NCBI GenBank assembly: GCA_051294375.1
Contig: CM119268.1
Coordinates: forward strand, 1,757,486-1,821,485
From: Paraspadella gotoi
Taxonomy: Eukaryota; Chaetognatha
DNA length: 64,000 nucleotides
Reading direction: 5' to 3'
The translations under genes were made by a program, and so were the position numbers. The notes under the pieces are model-generated. The model was not told the origin of the DNA, did not search any database, and saw only the letters and a list, made by a program, of their open reading frames with translations. This document shows positions 1 through 11,808 of the stretch, one piece after another. Every line of letters starts with the position of its first letter. Within the stretch, counting starts at the first letter, position 1.

Positions 1-334
1 TAATTTAGTACGATAGATATAAGAATATTTATTTTTAACATAAATAATTGTAAAAAGAACTAAATACAAAGAGACCCACTACCGCGCTTGACCAATTGAA
101 CAATAATCGATTTTTTTTTTTCAAAAACAATAACCATCGATATTTTTTATTTCAATCATATTATTATTAACAAATAAAAAGAATTTTTTTTTTATTCGAA
201 ACAACGAGAAGCGCCTGTGACGCGACGACTCTCCCGATTGTCATGAAATCAAAATGAAATGAAAATTGTTCGCTGAAAGTTTTTAAAAGGTTTCGTTTAT
301 TTCCAGATTTTACCAGAGCCCAAATTTGGTCGCC
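1..334. other. AT-rich 5' flank, no gene seen
   Basis: This stretch precedes the first start codon. It is AT-rich with homopolymer T and A runs and has no open frame or recognisable motif. It probably holds the promoter and 5' UTR of the lectin gene that starts at 335. Confidence 0.5.
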
Positions 335-1973
335 ATGTCAAAGCGATTGTATTTACTCGTTTTGTTTTCTTGGTAAATATCAAGAACTTCAATAAATGAC
401 TTTTATATCGATAAATTCATTAATTTTTTTTATTATTTCAGGGCGCAGTTTTCCATTGGAATTAATCAGTATTACTTTAATTGTCATGGATCGGCTGAGA
501 AACTACCCAAGTTCCCTCCTGAAGAAGGTAGTAAAAAACTATGGTTTAGCGATAATCCTTAATAACTGAAATGATTCGAATTATTTTTCAGAAACTGATC
601 TAACTAAATCTGACATGATGATATTAGCTGGAAGTCATCTATACGGTAATACCATAACTGATGCGGTTCAACACAGAGTTACGTATTTAAATTTACACAA
701 ATTTACACAACTTTTTAGGAAAGCTCACATCATTAATGTCGCAGCAAGGTAAGCATATTCTTCCGAAAAAGTGACGAGTCATCAAAAACCGTTGTTTCTT
801 GAAAAAAAATCTAATAAGTTTAGTAGTATACAATATATACGTATTATTTACAGTATAAACTGAGACTTGAAGATTTTTTTTGTTTATTTCATTGTCTTCA
901 GGATCAGGGAGCTCCTCAGATTCTGGCGGATCTTCGGGATCTGATGGAACGGCTGCGTCTTCGAAGTCCACCGAATCTCCAGCAGCTGCAGCAACTGGAG
1001 CTTCAGACGGGGAGCCTCTATCTCCCGCAACTGCAGCATCGGCAGAATCCGGAGGATCCGGAAAATCAGGAGCGTGCAAGAAGATGAAAGATAAGGCGGA
1101 TGATAACGTTGAGCGTAAGCGTTACAAAGAATTCGAATCCAGCTGCTACTTATTCTATGGAAATTCCCATCTAAAACACGATGAGAAAGATTCTAAAGCC
1201 CAAAAATACTGCGAGGTAATACGGTAATACTAATTATACTGATATTTTGTTTTGTTTTTAATTTTAATTTTTTTTATAAATAAATGTATAGTATTGTAGT
1301 ATAGTAGTATAGTAGTAGTAGTAGAAGTAGTAGTAGTAGTATAGTAGATAGTAATTGTATACTTAAACCACATTCCCACAGATTTCTTTTTCCAAATCTT
1401 ATGTTGTTTGTTGAATTTAAGTACGTACGTATTTTCTTTGCTGAGTTCGTTGCTACTATAGAGGAAAAAAATGTAGTGCACATAATGTTAATCTATAACT
1501 AATATTTAACTATATTCACATATGTGACGGATCTCTTTCACACCAAGTTCTACAACTAAATACGTACCTCATTGTACCAGTAGCAACGATAAATGTTAGA
1601 AAAGAACCCAAATATTTGCCCGTACTGGTTTTTCTCCTCCAATCAGGATCTGGACGCGAATTTGGTCGCCATAGAGACGTCGGCGGAGAACGACTTTCTG
1701 GTCCGAACCATCGACGTCACAGACGCGGACATCAAAGACAAGAATAACTACTGGGCACTTGGCGGTTGGCAGGAGGGCAAGGACGAGTCGTTGAGACGTT
1801 GGTGGATCGCCACCGGCGTCGACATCTCGTGGGCCGATTGGGCGGACGACCTGGACGAGCCCGTTGGGGACGCGAACCTCGTCATGGCCACGGAAGAGCG
1901 GAACCGAGAATGGGACATCACCAAGAAAGGGGACAAGGTCAAGAATTTCATTTGCGAAGCTGCTTTGACGTAG
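335..1973 (+). CDS. Secreted C-type lectin-like protein with Ser/Gly/Ala linker
   Basis: Six exons join in frame (335-372, 442-527, 592-645, 719-748, 902-1215, 1647-1973), giving 282 residues. The N terminus is a signal peptide (MSKRLYLLVLFSW followed by AQFSIG). Residues about 70-127 are a low-complexity Ser/Gly/Ala/Pro linker. A C-type lectin-like domain fills the rest: the CYLF start, the KYCE helix cysteine, a WALGG motif where the family has WIGG, and the terminal FICE. The helix cysteine and the FICE cysteine can form the conserved outer disulfide. The usual inner, long-loop cysteine pair is missing. No EPN or QPD sugar-specificity motif is visible, although EPVGD lies near that place, so carbohydrate binding is uncertain. 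There is no membrane segment after the domain, so I infer a secreted recognition or matrix protein. The first exons and their small introns are less certain than the last two exons. Confidence 0.8.
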
Positions 1974-2748
1974 GGATGGACTGGGATGGTGGATTGGGGG
2001 GAAAAAGTAGAAAAGATGTTTGGAGGGTTTACCAGGCATTTAATATTATTGTGGGGGAGAGGCTGAGACTAAACGATGAGTTTGATTTTATGTCCTTTAA
2101 TTTATAGTGAAGTACTTTTGTCAATTTCTTCTTTTTTTTTTAATTTAAATATTTCGTGAATGCGCTATACATTGTATCAAATGCTGACTAACAATAAATG
2201 CATGCAACACAGATAAAATGAATGATGACTAATAAAATGAGAAATGAGGGAAAATCGCGAGGTAGATATTTATATTTTTTCTATTTAAAAAAAATGGTAT
2301 TTTAGTATGAACAAGATTAGCTTAAAGCTTAAAGAGATCTAACAATAAAGGACGAAAAAACCAGATCATCGAGGTGAACCGGTTTCGAAAAACAAGGTGG
2401 CCCAATTACGAATTTATGACCCGAATTGAAAACATCAGCTAGCGACCTCTCCTTTCATTTTTCAGCTAACGACCCCTTTCAATTTTTATCCGTCTCTTCT
2501 ATCTCAGCTCCTTTTTTCCCGAATTTGAATTAATTCCAGGTTTTTTTTTCCCGAATCAAATATTTTTTTATTTATTTTTTAAACATTTTTTTTTCTGTTG
2601 CCTTTGGCAATTTTTTATTAATTGGTGATACGTCATTTGTTTTTGTTTTATTTCCTTATTACATTAATTTAAGCTAGAACTATTTGGTTTTTTTTGAAAG
2701 TTGAATCCTCGCCGACTCTCGGGTCGATCGCTTTTGATGAAGATCTCT

Positions 2749-2752
<4 letters not shown>

Positions 2753-2786
<34 letters not shown>
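2753..2786. repeat. (CT)n microsatellite
   Basis: An uninterrupted CT dinucleotide run followed by interrupted CT-rich sequence. It is one of many CT/GA tracts in the window. Confidence 0.9.
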
Positions 2787-2787
<1 letters not shown>

Positions 2788-2999
2788 ACTCTCTCTTTAT
2801 TTCTTTCTGTCTTTTTCTGTCACTGTCTCTCGATCTTTAGCATCGCAGCTGTCTATCTAATCTATCTTATCTTTCTATCTTTCTATCTATTTTATCTAAT
2901 CTTGTGATTTACGAAAGCTCCCCCGTTCTACTATATGTAGTAGCTCTGATGATGTAATCGACCGGTTTTCTTCTTAAAAAAAACCGGATTTTCTCTATA

Positions 3000-3020
3000 A
3001 TATTGGTTGTACCAATTTCA
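3000..3020 (-). repeat. Solo copy of dispersed 21-bp palindromic sequence
   Basis: Read on the minus strand this is TGAAATTGGTACAACCAATA plus one base. It is the same sequence that begins the 240-bp repeats at 19438 and 48388 and occurs alone at 35116. Its core is ATTGGT-ACA-ACCAAT, a hairpin with a three-base centre. Confidence 0.7.
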
Positions 3021-3120
3021 TCATCCCATCTTTTCTCCCAGCTCTTTTACGTCCTTTTTGCCACGCTAAGAAAGTTCAAAAAACTTTGCACGACAACAAC
3101 AACAACAACGATCCCTCGAA

Positions 3121-6100
3121 ATGAACGACACTCGAATATTCTTCGGGGACTTTTGCGGCGATTCCCCTTTTTGGGATCCCGACGTCTCGTGGGACAATCC
3201 TTACCCAAGCCTGACCCTCTGCTTTCTCGACGTGATCCCGGCTTGGATCCCTTCCGTTTATCTCCTCTGTAGCCTGCTCCTTCGGCCCAGCCTACTGACC
3301 CTGTCCGGCGCCCCGGTCGCGTCGCCCAAAGAATCTAAAAAGTCCAAAATCTTTCGTCTCTTAAAACAGTTGGTCAACGCCGTTGCCATGGTAACGGCGA
3401 TTGCGAGAATAGCGATCGTGGCGGACGGGGCGAACGTGGAGTAAGTAACGCGTCGATTTTTCATCAGTTTCGGCGACAGGGTGGCCAGTGGTCAATGGCC
3501 ACTGGCCACGCGGCCTATTTGTTACTTTTCTGGCTTTTGAAATTAATAAACAAGAGGAGATTACGCTGTACTTGAGATTATTCTATTTGACTGTCACTTG
3601 GAAAAAAAAAAGTGAAAATTTCCGTTGCCAATCTCACGTGATTTTTGTTTTTTTATTCAGCATCTTTACTTCATTTTTCACCTCCGCCGCGCCCTTCGTC
3701 GACGGCGCCATGTCACTCGCTTGCCACGCCCTCCTCGTCCTCCTCATCAACTTGACGAGAATGAAAAAGGCCGCCGACGCCGTCGTCTTCCTTTTCTGGG
3801 CGATTCACTTCCTCTGTCAACTTCTCCCGTTTCAACATTACATCCGGGTCACGTCTGGACAAATTCCCTTTCGCTCGGAGATTCTCGAAGAGAAGTTGGC
3901 GATCGCTAGTTTCGTTACGATGACGTCGTCCACTGTGGCTCTGATGTTGAATTTCGTGGGGAACAGCGACGGGTGAGAAGTTTGGGAAAAGGCGGGAGTG
4001 GGTGGGGGAGGGAGGATGTTATGCGGGGGGGGGGGGGTTCGCATAACATTGAGGTTGTAGACTGTAGAGAGTAGTCTACAATTTTTTTTTCTCTATACAT
4101 ATGTAATTATGATTTTGGCTTGAAGCCCGAATAAACCTTAACATTTTACATTTTTCCTCCTTTAGCGTGACATCCCCTTGGGACTCTGCAAGTCAGTTTT
4201 CAAGGTTGACTTTCTTCTGGACTGTTCCCCTGTTGCGAAAGGGTTTCAACCGCCGACTCACCCTCAAAGATTTGGACGATATTCCCCTTAAATTCAAAAT
4301 AGAGAATCTCATGAAAAAATTTTATGAGAAAAGTTTTCGGAAGAACGTTGATGCTTCACCGAAAGAACAAAATTCGCGAAAAACCGAAAAAGCTTTAGAA
4401 ATGTCTGAAAGTTTTCCGTCAAACTCTAAGACCGACGGGCAACGAATTTCGATGACCCGCGCATTTTTCTCGTGTTACCTGACCGACGTTGTCATCATAT
4501 CTCTTATCCGTTTAACCTTTGTGACGATCAATCTCTTCAAACCTCTCCTGCTCGGAGTGCTGGTCGATCACGTGTCCTCAAGACCTAACGAAGAAGCGGA
4601 CGATCCAATTCGCCGACAATGGCGCTGGAAGGGGCTCCTGTACGCTTTTTTTCTTTTCTTTCTGGCTCTGGTCGAAGCGGTGGCTCACACTTTATACTGG
4701 TGGTTCAGCAACGGTTGGGGACTCAAATTGCAGAGCACCATGATCGTCTCTATTTACGAGAAGAGCCTCCGTCTCACCGCCGCCTTTAAGCAATCTTTAA
4801 CGACCGGAGAGATCGTTAACTTGATCGGCGTCGACGCTCGCCGATGCTTTCAAGGGGTTCAAATGCTCGGCGCCGCCGCTTTCGTGCCGCTGCAGATTGT
4901 CCTCGGCTGTTGGTTACTTTACGTCCAGATAGGATGGTCGTCGTTGGCCGGCGTCGCCTGTCTCGTGGCGCTCATACCTTTGATCGTGGTTTTGAGCTAT
5001 AAAGTTAGAAAATTACAGGAAGCGCACATGGAATTTAAAGATGAAAGAGTTAAGACGATGAACGAAATTATAAACAACATAAAAGTAATTAAATTTTATA
5101 CCTGGGAAAATCCTTTTGCCGATCGAGTGGCCGACATCCGTAAAAAGGAGATAACTTTGTTCAGAAAGCAGATGTTTTTTCAAGCTTTGATGTCCGGTCT
5201 GTTCAACACCTCTTCGGTCTTTGTCGGCGTCATCTGTTTAACTGTCTACGTTTCGTCTTCGTCTGAAAATATCCTCACGGCCAAAAAAGTATTCGTCACT
5301 CTCACGCTCCTCAACAACCTTCAGTACCCTCTATGGATTATTCCGGCGGCCGTGCAGACATTGATTCACACCCTGGTTTCAGCGAGACGCGTCAACAAAT
5401 TCTTCGCCAGCGAAGAAATTGAACCGCAGATCGATAACCGGGTCGCCGACGGAGTCGCCGTCCAAGTCGGAAAGGCTTCATTCTCTTGGGCGAAAGATTC
5501 CAACATTTTTCTCAAGGATCTAAACTTCCAACTGAATGCCGGAAGTATGTTCGCCGTTGTTGGGCCCGTTGGCTCGGGTAAAACCGCACTTCTCAAATGT
5601 CTTTTGGGAGAAATGCATAAGATTTCCGGAAAGGTCAGCGTCGTGGAGAGCGTAGCCTATGTATCCCAACAGCCTTGGATACAAAATGGTACCGTGAGGG
5701 ACAATATCCTCTTTGGTCAATCGTTTGATCGTGCCAAATACGAGTCGATCGTCGAGGCATGCGCCCTGGAGCCCGATCTGTCCGTCCTTCCAGCCTATGA
5801 CGACACGGAGATCGGCGAAAGAGGAATCAATTTGTCCGGCGGACAAAACTTCGAGTCTCTCTCGCCAGACCATCTACGCCGACGCGGATTTGTATCTCCT
5901 CGACGATCCGCTTTCCGCCGTCGACGTCCACGTGGGGAGGCACATATTTGAGCAGGTTTTATCTTCTCGCGGTCTCTTGGGCAGAAAGAGTCGCATCGTC
6001 GTCACCAACGTTTTGAAGTACCTCCCGCTGATGGATAGCGTGATATCGCTGGCGGAAGGAAAAATTACGGACATTGGACGCTTGCCCGATTTGAAGAGGA

Positions 6101-8259
6101 GGAAATCTCTTCCTTTGATAATCTTGGACGAGTCATCGCCTCTTGAAAACGACAAGGCGACGCAAAACGATCGATTAAACGAGAAAGAAGGAAATGGAAA
6201 ACTCCTCACCGCGGAGGAAGTGCATCATGGCAGTATTAACTTTTTAACTTATTTGAGTTACGTGAAATACATGGGCTTCCTCGTGGGCTTAGCCGCTATT
6301 TTATTTTTCATTTGCGCGCAAGGTCTTGAAATGGGAGGGAATCTTAGCTTATCCAAGCTCACCGACGAGATCCATCCGTTTGACAATACATCATCTGCGA
6401 ACACAGAGCAGTTTGTAAATTACGTCACTTTCGGTTTGTTTTCTGGCGTCAGCCAGCTTCTAGGTTGGTTTTTTTTAGTCGTAGGAGTCACGACGGCATC
6501 ACAAAGATTACACGATGAGTTAACGAGCAAAGTAATCGCGTACCCGATGTCATTCTTTGATACCACCCCTACTGGCCGAATTATGAATCGGGTCTCCTCG
6601 GATATCGACGTGATCGATATTCAAATCTTTGGAGATATCGGCCACACCTGCACTCGGCTGTCAATAGTCATCTTTTCCTTCATAACAATCGTCACCGTTC
6701 AGATTTGGTCCCTGGCCTTCATTCCGGTCGTGTTGTTGTTCTTTCTTGTCGTCCAGTTTGTCTACCTTCGAACGGGTCGTCAACTGCGGCGTCTAGAGTC
6801 TACCTCCCGATCCCCGATTTTATCCTTGTTCGGCGAGACGCTTCAAGGTATCACCAACATCCGCGCCTTTAAAACTCAACGCCGCTTCGTTGCCCACTGC
6901 CACAGACTGGTGGAAGAAAATCTCAAGGCGGCCGTTCCGATGTGGAGTTGTGAGCCGGCGGTGACGTACTTCTTGGAGGGCGCCTCCGCCTTCATGGCTC
7001 TCTTCGTCGCTCTTTACTGTGTTTTGGACGAATCAATCTCCGCCGGGCAAGCGGGCTTATCTTTGACCTACTCGATCTTCCTCATCATGGCAGCGGGCAT
7101 CACCATAACGTGGAGTTCCCGTATGGAGAACGACTTCGTGGCCGTCGAGAGAGTCTTGGAGTACACGAAGATGTCCAGGGAGGCCTCTTGGAGGAACGAA
7201 GCTTCCAAATCTATCGAACCCTCTTGGCCGACAAAGGGAGAGATAGGCGTGACCGACTTCAGTTGTCGGTACCGAGAAAACCTCGAACTCGTCTTAAAAA
7301 ATCTCAACTTTCGCATCGACGGTGGCGAAAGAGTCGGCGTCGTGGGAAAAACCGGCGCCGGGAAATCGAGTCTGACTTTGGCGCTGTTTCGAATCGTGGA
7401 GGCAGCCAGCGGCGCCGTTTCTATCGATGGGCTCAAGACCGGCGCCCTTGGGCTTCACGACTTGAGATCGAAAATCTCCATCATCCCCCAAGATCCCGTC
7501 ATATTCTCGGGATCACTTCGCTCAAATCTCGATCCCTTTGGTTTCCATGACGACGAGAAACTGTGGTCGGCGTTGAAGATGGCGCATTTGAAAGAGTTCG
7601 TGACGAGTCTGCCCGAGGGACTGGATCACGAGTGCGCAGAGGCGGGGGAGAACCTTTCCGTCGGGCAGCGGCAACTCGTCTGTTTGGCGAGGGCTCTTCT
7701 AAAGAACTCCAAGGTTAGTGTCTTTCTATTAATCAATTCATTAAACAATTTATAACAGTTGTTTTATATTTTAGATTCTCGTCATGGATGAAGCGACGGC
7801 TTCGGTTGACCTTAAGACGGATTTATTAATTCAAAAGACGGTCAGGTATGTCCAATTGTCCATCATCAAATCACTTATTTTTCATCACTAATCACGAGAA
7901 AATATAACGAGTAAACTGCTAACATCAATGGCCACATTGTCTGTTAATTAGGGAACCACTTGCACACTGAACAGTGAACAGTGAACACTGTTCCGCTCTA
8001 AGGGTTAAATTTTCTGGTCATTTGAAGAGGGATGTCCAAAAAATAATAATACCGTAATACTTTCTTAACCACTTGTAGGGAAGAGTTCGTGGGTTGCACA
8101 GTGATCACCATCGCCCACCGCCTCGACACCATCATAGACTACGACAAAGTCATTGTGCTGAGTGACGGCGAAATCGTCGAGTTCGAAGACCCAAGACTTT
8201 TGCTCCGTAATGAAGGGTCTACGTTTTATGGATTGGCGAAGGAGGCGGGCCTAGTTTAA
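3121..8259 (+). CDS. ABCC-family (MRP1-like) transporter with TMD0; frame broken in NBD1
   Basis: Exons are 3121-3440, 3661-3972, 4166-7713, 7775-7845 and 8079-8259, about 1,480 residues, close to MRP1. An N-terminal TMD0 (exons 1-2) precedes TMD1, NBD1, TMD2 and NBD2, so this is a long MRP that exports amphipathic anions or conjugates across a membrane. NBD1 shows Walker A GPVGSGKT (about 5562), a Q-loop (YVSQQPWIQ), signature LSGGQ (about 5834-5848) and Walker B YLLDDPLSAVD. NBD2 shows GKTGAGKSS, LSVGQ, Walker B VMDEATASVD and an AHRLDT H-loop. NBD1 has Asp where a catalytic Glu would be, as in MRP1, and Asn in place of the H-loop His (VVTN). Between 5848 and 5871 the frame shifts twice by one base: frame one reads GGQ, frame two RVSLAR, frame three TIYADADLYLL. 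Sequencing deletions are likelier than a pseudogene because both sides are otherwise intact. Confidence 0.88.
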
Positions 8260-10180
8260 CTTCCTCTTTGTGGTTAAAACGTGTTTGTATTTTCAGAATC
8301 GTAGCTTTTACTTGTTTGGGTTGGATTTTTTTTCTCCCCATAGTTTTAGTCAATTTCATATATATATATTAATATATTGTTTTTGAAAATTTTTTAATTT
8401 TTCGGTTACGATTGTTGATTTACGATTGTTAATTTTTACTTCGTATGTGAATTATCATCTTTGCTTATCCCTCCGAAATTTTGTAACGTGCCATTATTAT
8501 TATTATTAAATAAACAAAACAATCTTCCACAAAAGTCGTGCTTGCATAAATGTTTTCTCCCTATAATTTTAATTTTAATCCGTTAATTTTAATTTCAATT
8601 TTAACTAACCTTGGTCGTTTTGGCTCTGTTTTATTGATTAATTATGCCTTTATTATGGTCTTTTTGAAACTCATCTGGTTTTTTTTTTTTTTTTTTTTGG
8701 CTAACATTAACATATTTGTTTTACTTTTACCGTTGTTTTTAAACAATCAAAAAAAAACATAAATTATTTTTTTTTAGTTAACGTGGGAAGCTATTCCGTC
8801 AATCATGATTATTTTGTTATTAAAACGCCCAGTGTTTGTCGTATCTGAAAAAAAAAATTTGTATCAGTTTATGATAAGACAAACATAACATACGAGATTG
8901 TACTTATTATACATGTTAGATCAGCCATCAGAAGTTGCAAAGTCCTTACGTTATCGTCCATGACGAAGAGACTGACGAAGGACGGGCGTGTGACGTCATG
9001 AATCCTTGCAGACAGAAATCACGTGAAGAAATCACGTGAAGAAACTCGAAGATGAAAAGAAAAACGTTTGGGAACGGCGATGACGCGTGACTCGAAAAGG
9101 GAAGGACTTTTTAAAATGGAGTCCGGGGAATTAAATGTTTTCGGGATGGCGTTAGAAAATGTTAATGCGATATCGGTAGCGCAGTGTACAACAACATTAA
9201 AAATTTCTAAACCTCGACGTCATGTTTGCGGTTTTACAGAGTTTTTTTTTTTCTATCCTTCCTCTGTACATACGTCCGTATATTTGGTTCGATCGTCCTT
9301 GAAATAGCACGAGAAATTTTAACGAAATCCAGCGATGCATCCATCCACACTTTGATTTGGTATTATTTTACCTTGGCCGACTGGAATTTAACAAGTTTGT
9401 TATTTTTCTATTTGCATACGTACATCACTATGGTGGTTTGATACTGTAAGGAAAAAAATAAAGTTTGGTTTAAGTTAGGGGTAGTTAAAGTTAGGGGTGG
9501 TTAGATTTAAGGGTAGTTAGGGTTAAGGTTAGGTAGTTACTGGTTATGGTAATATTCGAGGTTGAGGTAATATTCTAAAAACTATTCGTTCTTTTTTTTT
9601 GCATAAAAAAATTACCGACTCACAGTGAAAAACTGAAATATATAATTTTAACTTTTTACATTTCAGTTTTTTGTTTTTTATTTCAAAATTGATAAAATAT
9701 TTTATGGAGAAGCATGAACGCTTCAACATAAAAAAAACACCTGCTTCGACTAGACTCGGAAGCGAAAGGATTTCAAAATAAAAAAAACAGCATTGACCGA
9801 GATAAGATGAACCTGCGTGGGAAGACTTAACGAGGTGTGAGAGAGAGAATGAGTGAGGAAGCCTTTATGGCGGCGTGGCTTTTTTTTCTTTTTTTTTTTT
9901 GCGAGGAGCCAACAGCGCGCGCGCTCTTTGGGTTCGATTGGGTGACGAGAGGGCGCGCAGGTAAGGTTTTTAGATTGAAAGGTGAGTTCGGGAGAAAAAA
10001 ACGCTGATTGAGAAAAGGGATTTTACATCTTAAGGGGCTTGGGAACCTCGGCGCGATTTTTCTTTGACGTCATACTCGAATGAAATTGAAGCGGGTTAAA
10101 TACATCACTGCAACGGTTTATATTAGATAATCTTTCTTTTATTATTTCTTTGTATAGTTTCTTTCGTTGTGTTTGAAAAT
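8260..10180. other. Intergenic spacer, AT-rich, no gene
   Basis: The stretch after the ABCC stop has no convincing exon on either strand. It contains (AT)n near 8360, T-runs, a small cluster of palindromic transcription-factor-like sites (8991-9038), a degenerate TTAGGG-like stretch (about 9471-9540) and a GC-rich patch near 9910-9960. Confidence 0.6.
8991..9038. promoter_or_regulatory. CRE palindrome and two E-box palindromes
   Basis: TGACGTCA (8991-8998) is the full CREB/ATF palindrome. CACGTG occurs at 9020-9025 and again at 9033-9038, inside a direct repeat of ATCACGTGAAGAA. No start codon with a recognised gene lies nearby, so the function is unknown and the match could be fortuitous. 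Confidence 0.3.
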
Positions 10181-10319
10181 TAGACGAGAAGGAAGGTAAA
10201 TATTAAATTTTACAAACCACGATGATGTTAAAAAAATTGTCAAAAGCGCTGATGAAGGCTTGTAAATAAAAAGCCGAAACATCATCGTAAAATTTAATAT
10301 TTACCTTACTTCTCGTCTA
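10181..10319. mobile_element. 139-bp foldback element with hammerhead-like core
   Basis: The arms 10181-10213 and 10287-10319 are inverse complements over 33 bp with one mismatch (TAGACGAGAAG at each outer end). An inner helix pairs 10219-10228 (ACGATGATGT) with 10279-10288 (ACATCATCGT). The apex reads CTGATGA (10249-10255), a small hairpin GGCTT/AAGCC, then GAAAC (10276-10280), the order of conserved elements in a hammerhead ribozyme. An extra A at 10256 and no clear stem I argue against activity. No target-site duplication is evident. Confidence 0.65.
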
Positions 10320-10657
10320 TTATTTCTTTAAAATTAAATCTGGTTTTGTAGGCGTATTTAATGGAGTTCGTCCCAGACCAAAGAATAGTCAATATATTTT
10401 TTTTCTAAAACGACCTTCAAATTGAGAACACGTTTTATTTTTGTACCGACTGGCGATAATAACAACTTGTCTTCTAACAATTAATCACCAGTTTTTACAA
10501 AAATTTTAATAAAATTGATGGGAAAAACCATGAAAAGCTCAGAACAGTATATTGCAATAGTACAAATAGTATAAGAAATTATCACTCTCTAGAAAAATAA
10601 TTTTGGTGAGAGAAAAATCGGTAGTTGAGCCAAAAGGTTTTGTCTGGCTTCGGCGAC

Positions 10658-10662
<5 letters not shown>

Positions 10663-10715
<53 letters not shown>
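10663..10715. repeat. (CT)n microsatellite
   Basis: A long perfect CT run just before the first assembly gap. Confidence 0.9.
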
Positions 10716-10719
<4 letters not shown>

Positions 10720-10774
10720 CTCTCTCTTGAGGCTTCTTGACGTTCCATTTGAAACCTAAGAAATTCCCGAGAGT

Positions 10775-11569
10775 NNNNNNNNNNNNNNNNNNNNNNNNNN
10801 NNNNNNNNNNNNNNNNNNNNNNNNNNNNNNNNNNNNNNNNNNNNNNNNNNNNNNNNNNNNNNNNNNNNNNNNNNNNNNNNNNNNNNNNNNNNNNNNNNNN
10901 NNNNNNNNNNNNNNNNNNNNNNNNNNNNNNNNNNNNNNNNNNNNNNNNNNNNNNNNNNNNNNNNNNNNNNNNNNNNNNNNNNNNNNNNNNNNNNNNNNNN
11001 NNNNNNNNNNNNNNNNNNNNNNNNNNNNNNNNNNNNNNNNNNNNNNNNNNNNNNNNNNNNNNNNNNNNNNNNNNNNNNNNNNNNNNNNNNNNNNNNNNNN
11101 NNNNNNNNNNNNNNNNNNNNNNNNNNNNNNNNNNNNNNNNNNNNNNNNNNNNNNNNNNNNNNNNNNNNNNNNNNNNNNNNNNNNNNNNNNNNNNNNNNNN
11201 NNNNNNNNNNNNNNNNNNNNNNNNNNNNNNNNNNNNNNNNNNNNNNNNNNNNNNNNNNNNNNNNNNNNNNNNNNNNNNNNNNNNNNNNNNNNNNNNNNNN
11301 NNNNNNNNNNNNNNNNNNNNNNNNNNNNNNNNNNNNNNNNNNNNNNNNNNNNNNNNNNNNNNNNNNNNNNNNNNNNNNNNNNNNNNNNNNNNNNNNNNNN
11401 NNNNNNNNNNNNNNNNNNNNNNNNNNNNNNNNNNNNNNNNNNNNNNNNNNNNNNNNNNNNNNNNNNNNNNNNNNNNNNNNNNNNNNNNNNNNNNNNNNNN
11501 NNNNNNNNNNNNNNNNNNNNNNNNNNNNNNNNNNNNNNNNNNNNNNNNNNNNNNNNNNNNNNNNNNNNN
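10775..11569. other. Assembly gap (795 N)
   Basis: A run of N flanked by CT/GA repeats. The content is unknown. Confidence 1.
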
Positions 11570-11734
11570 GCGCGAATCGCGAATTTCTTGGACGGGGCGG
11601 AACGAAATGTGAAAGAGGACTAGAGGCAGGAAAAGTAACGAGAGGGAGAGAAAGATAAATTAGCATCGGAGACTTTACTTGAGGTTTAGCTTTTAGAGAA
11701 GATATGAAAGAGAATAAAAGAGAAAATAAAGACG

Positions 11735-11737
11735 AGA

Positions 11738-11808
<71 letters not shown>

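Larger units (their letters stand above)
1974..3120. other. Intergenic spacer between lectin and ABCC genes
   Basis: No gene is seen. Polyadenylation-like AATAAA occurs near 2193 and TAATAAAA near 2230, fitting the lectin 3' end. A (CT)n tract lies at 2753-2786. A 21-bp copy of a dispersed palindromic sequence (see 3000-3020) lies 100 bp upstream of the ABCC start codon. Confidence 0.6.

Noticed and set aside
10539-11666. Long open frames spanning the first N gap on both strands
   Set aside because: They are open only because N codons cannot be stops, and the flanks are GA/CT repeats.
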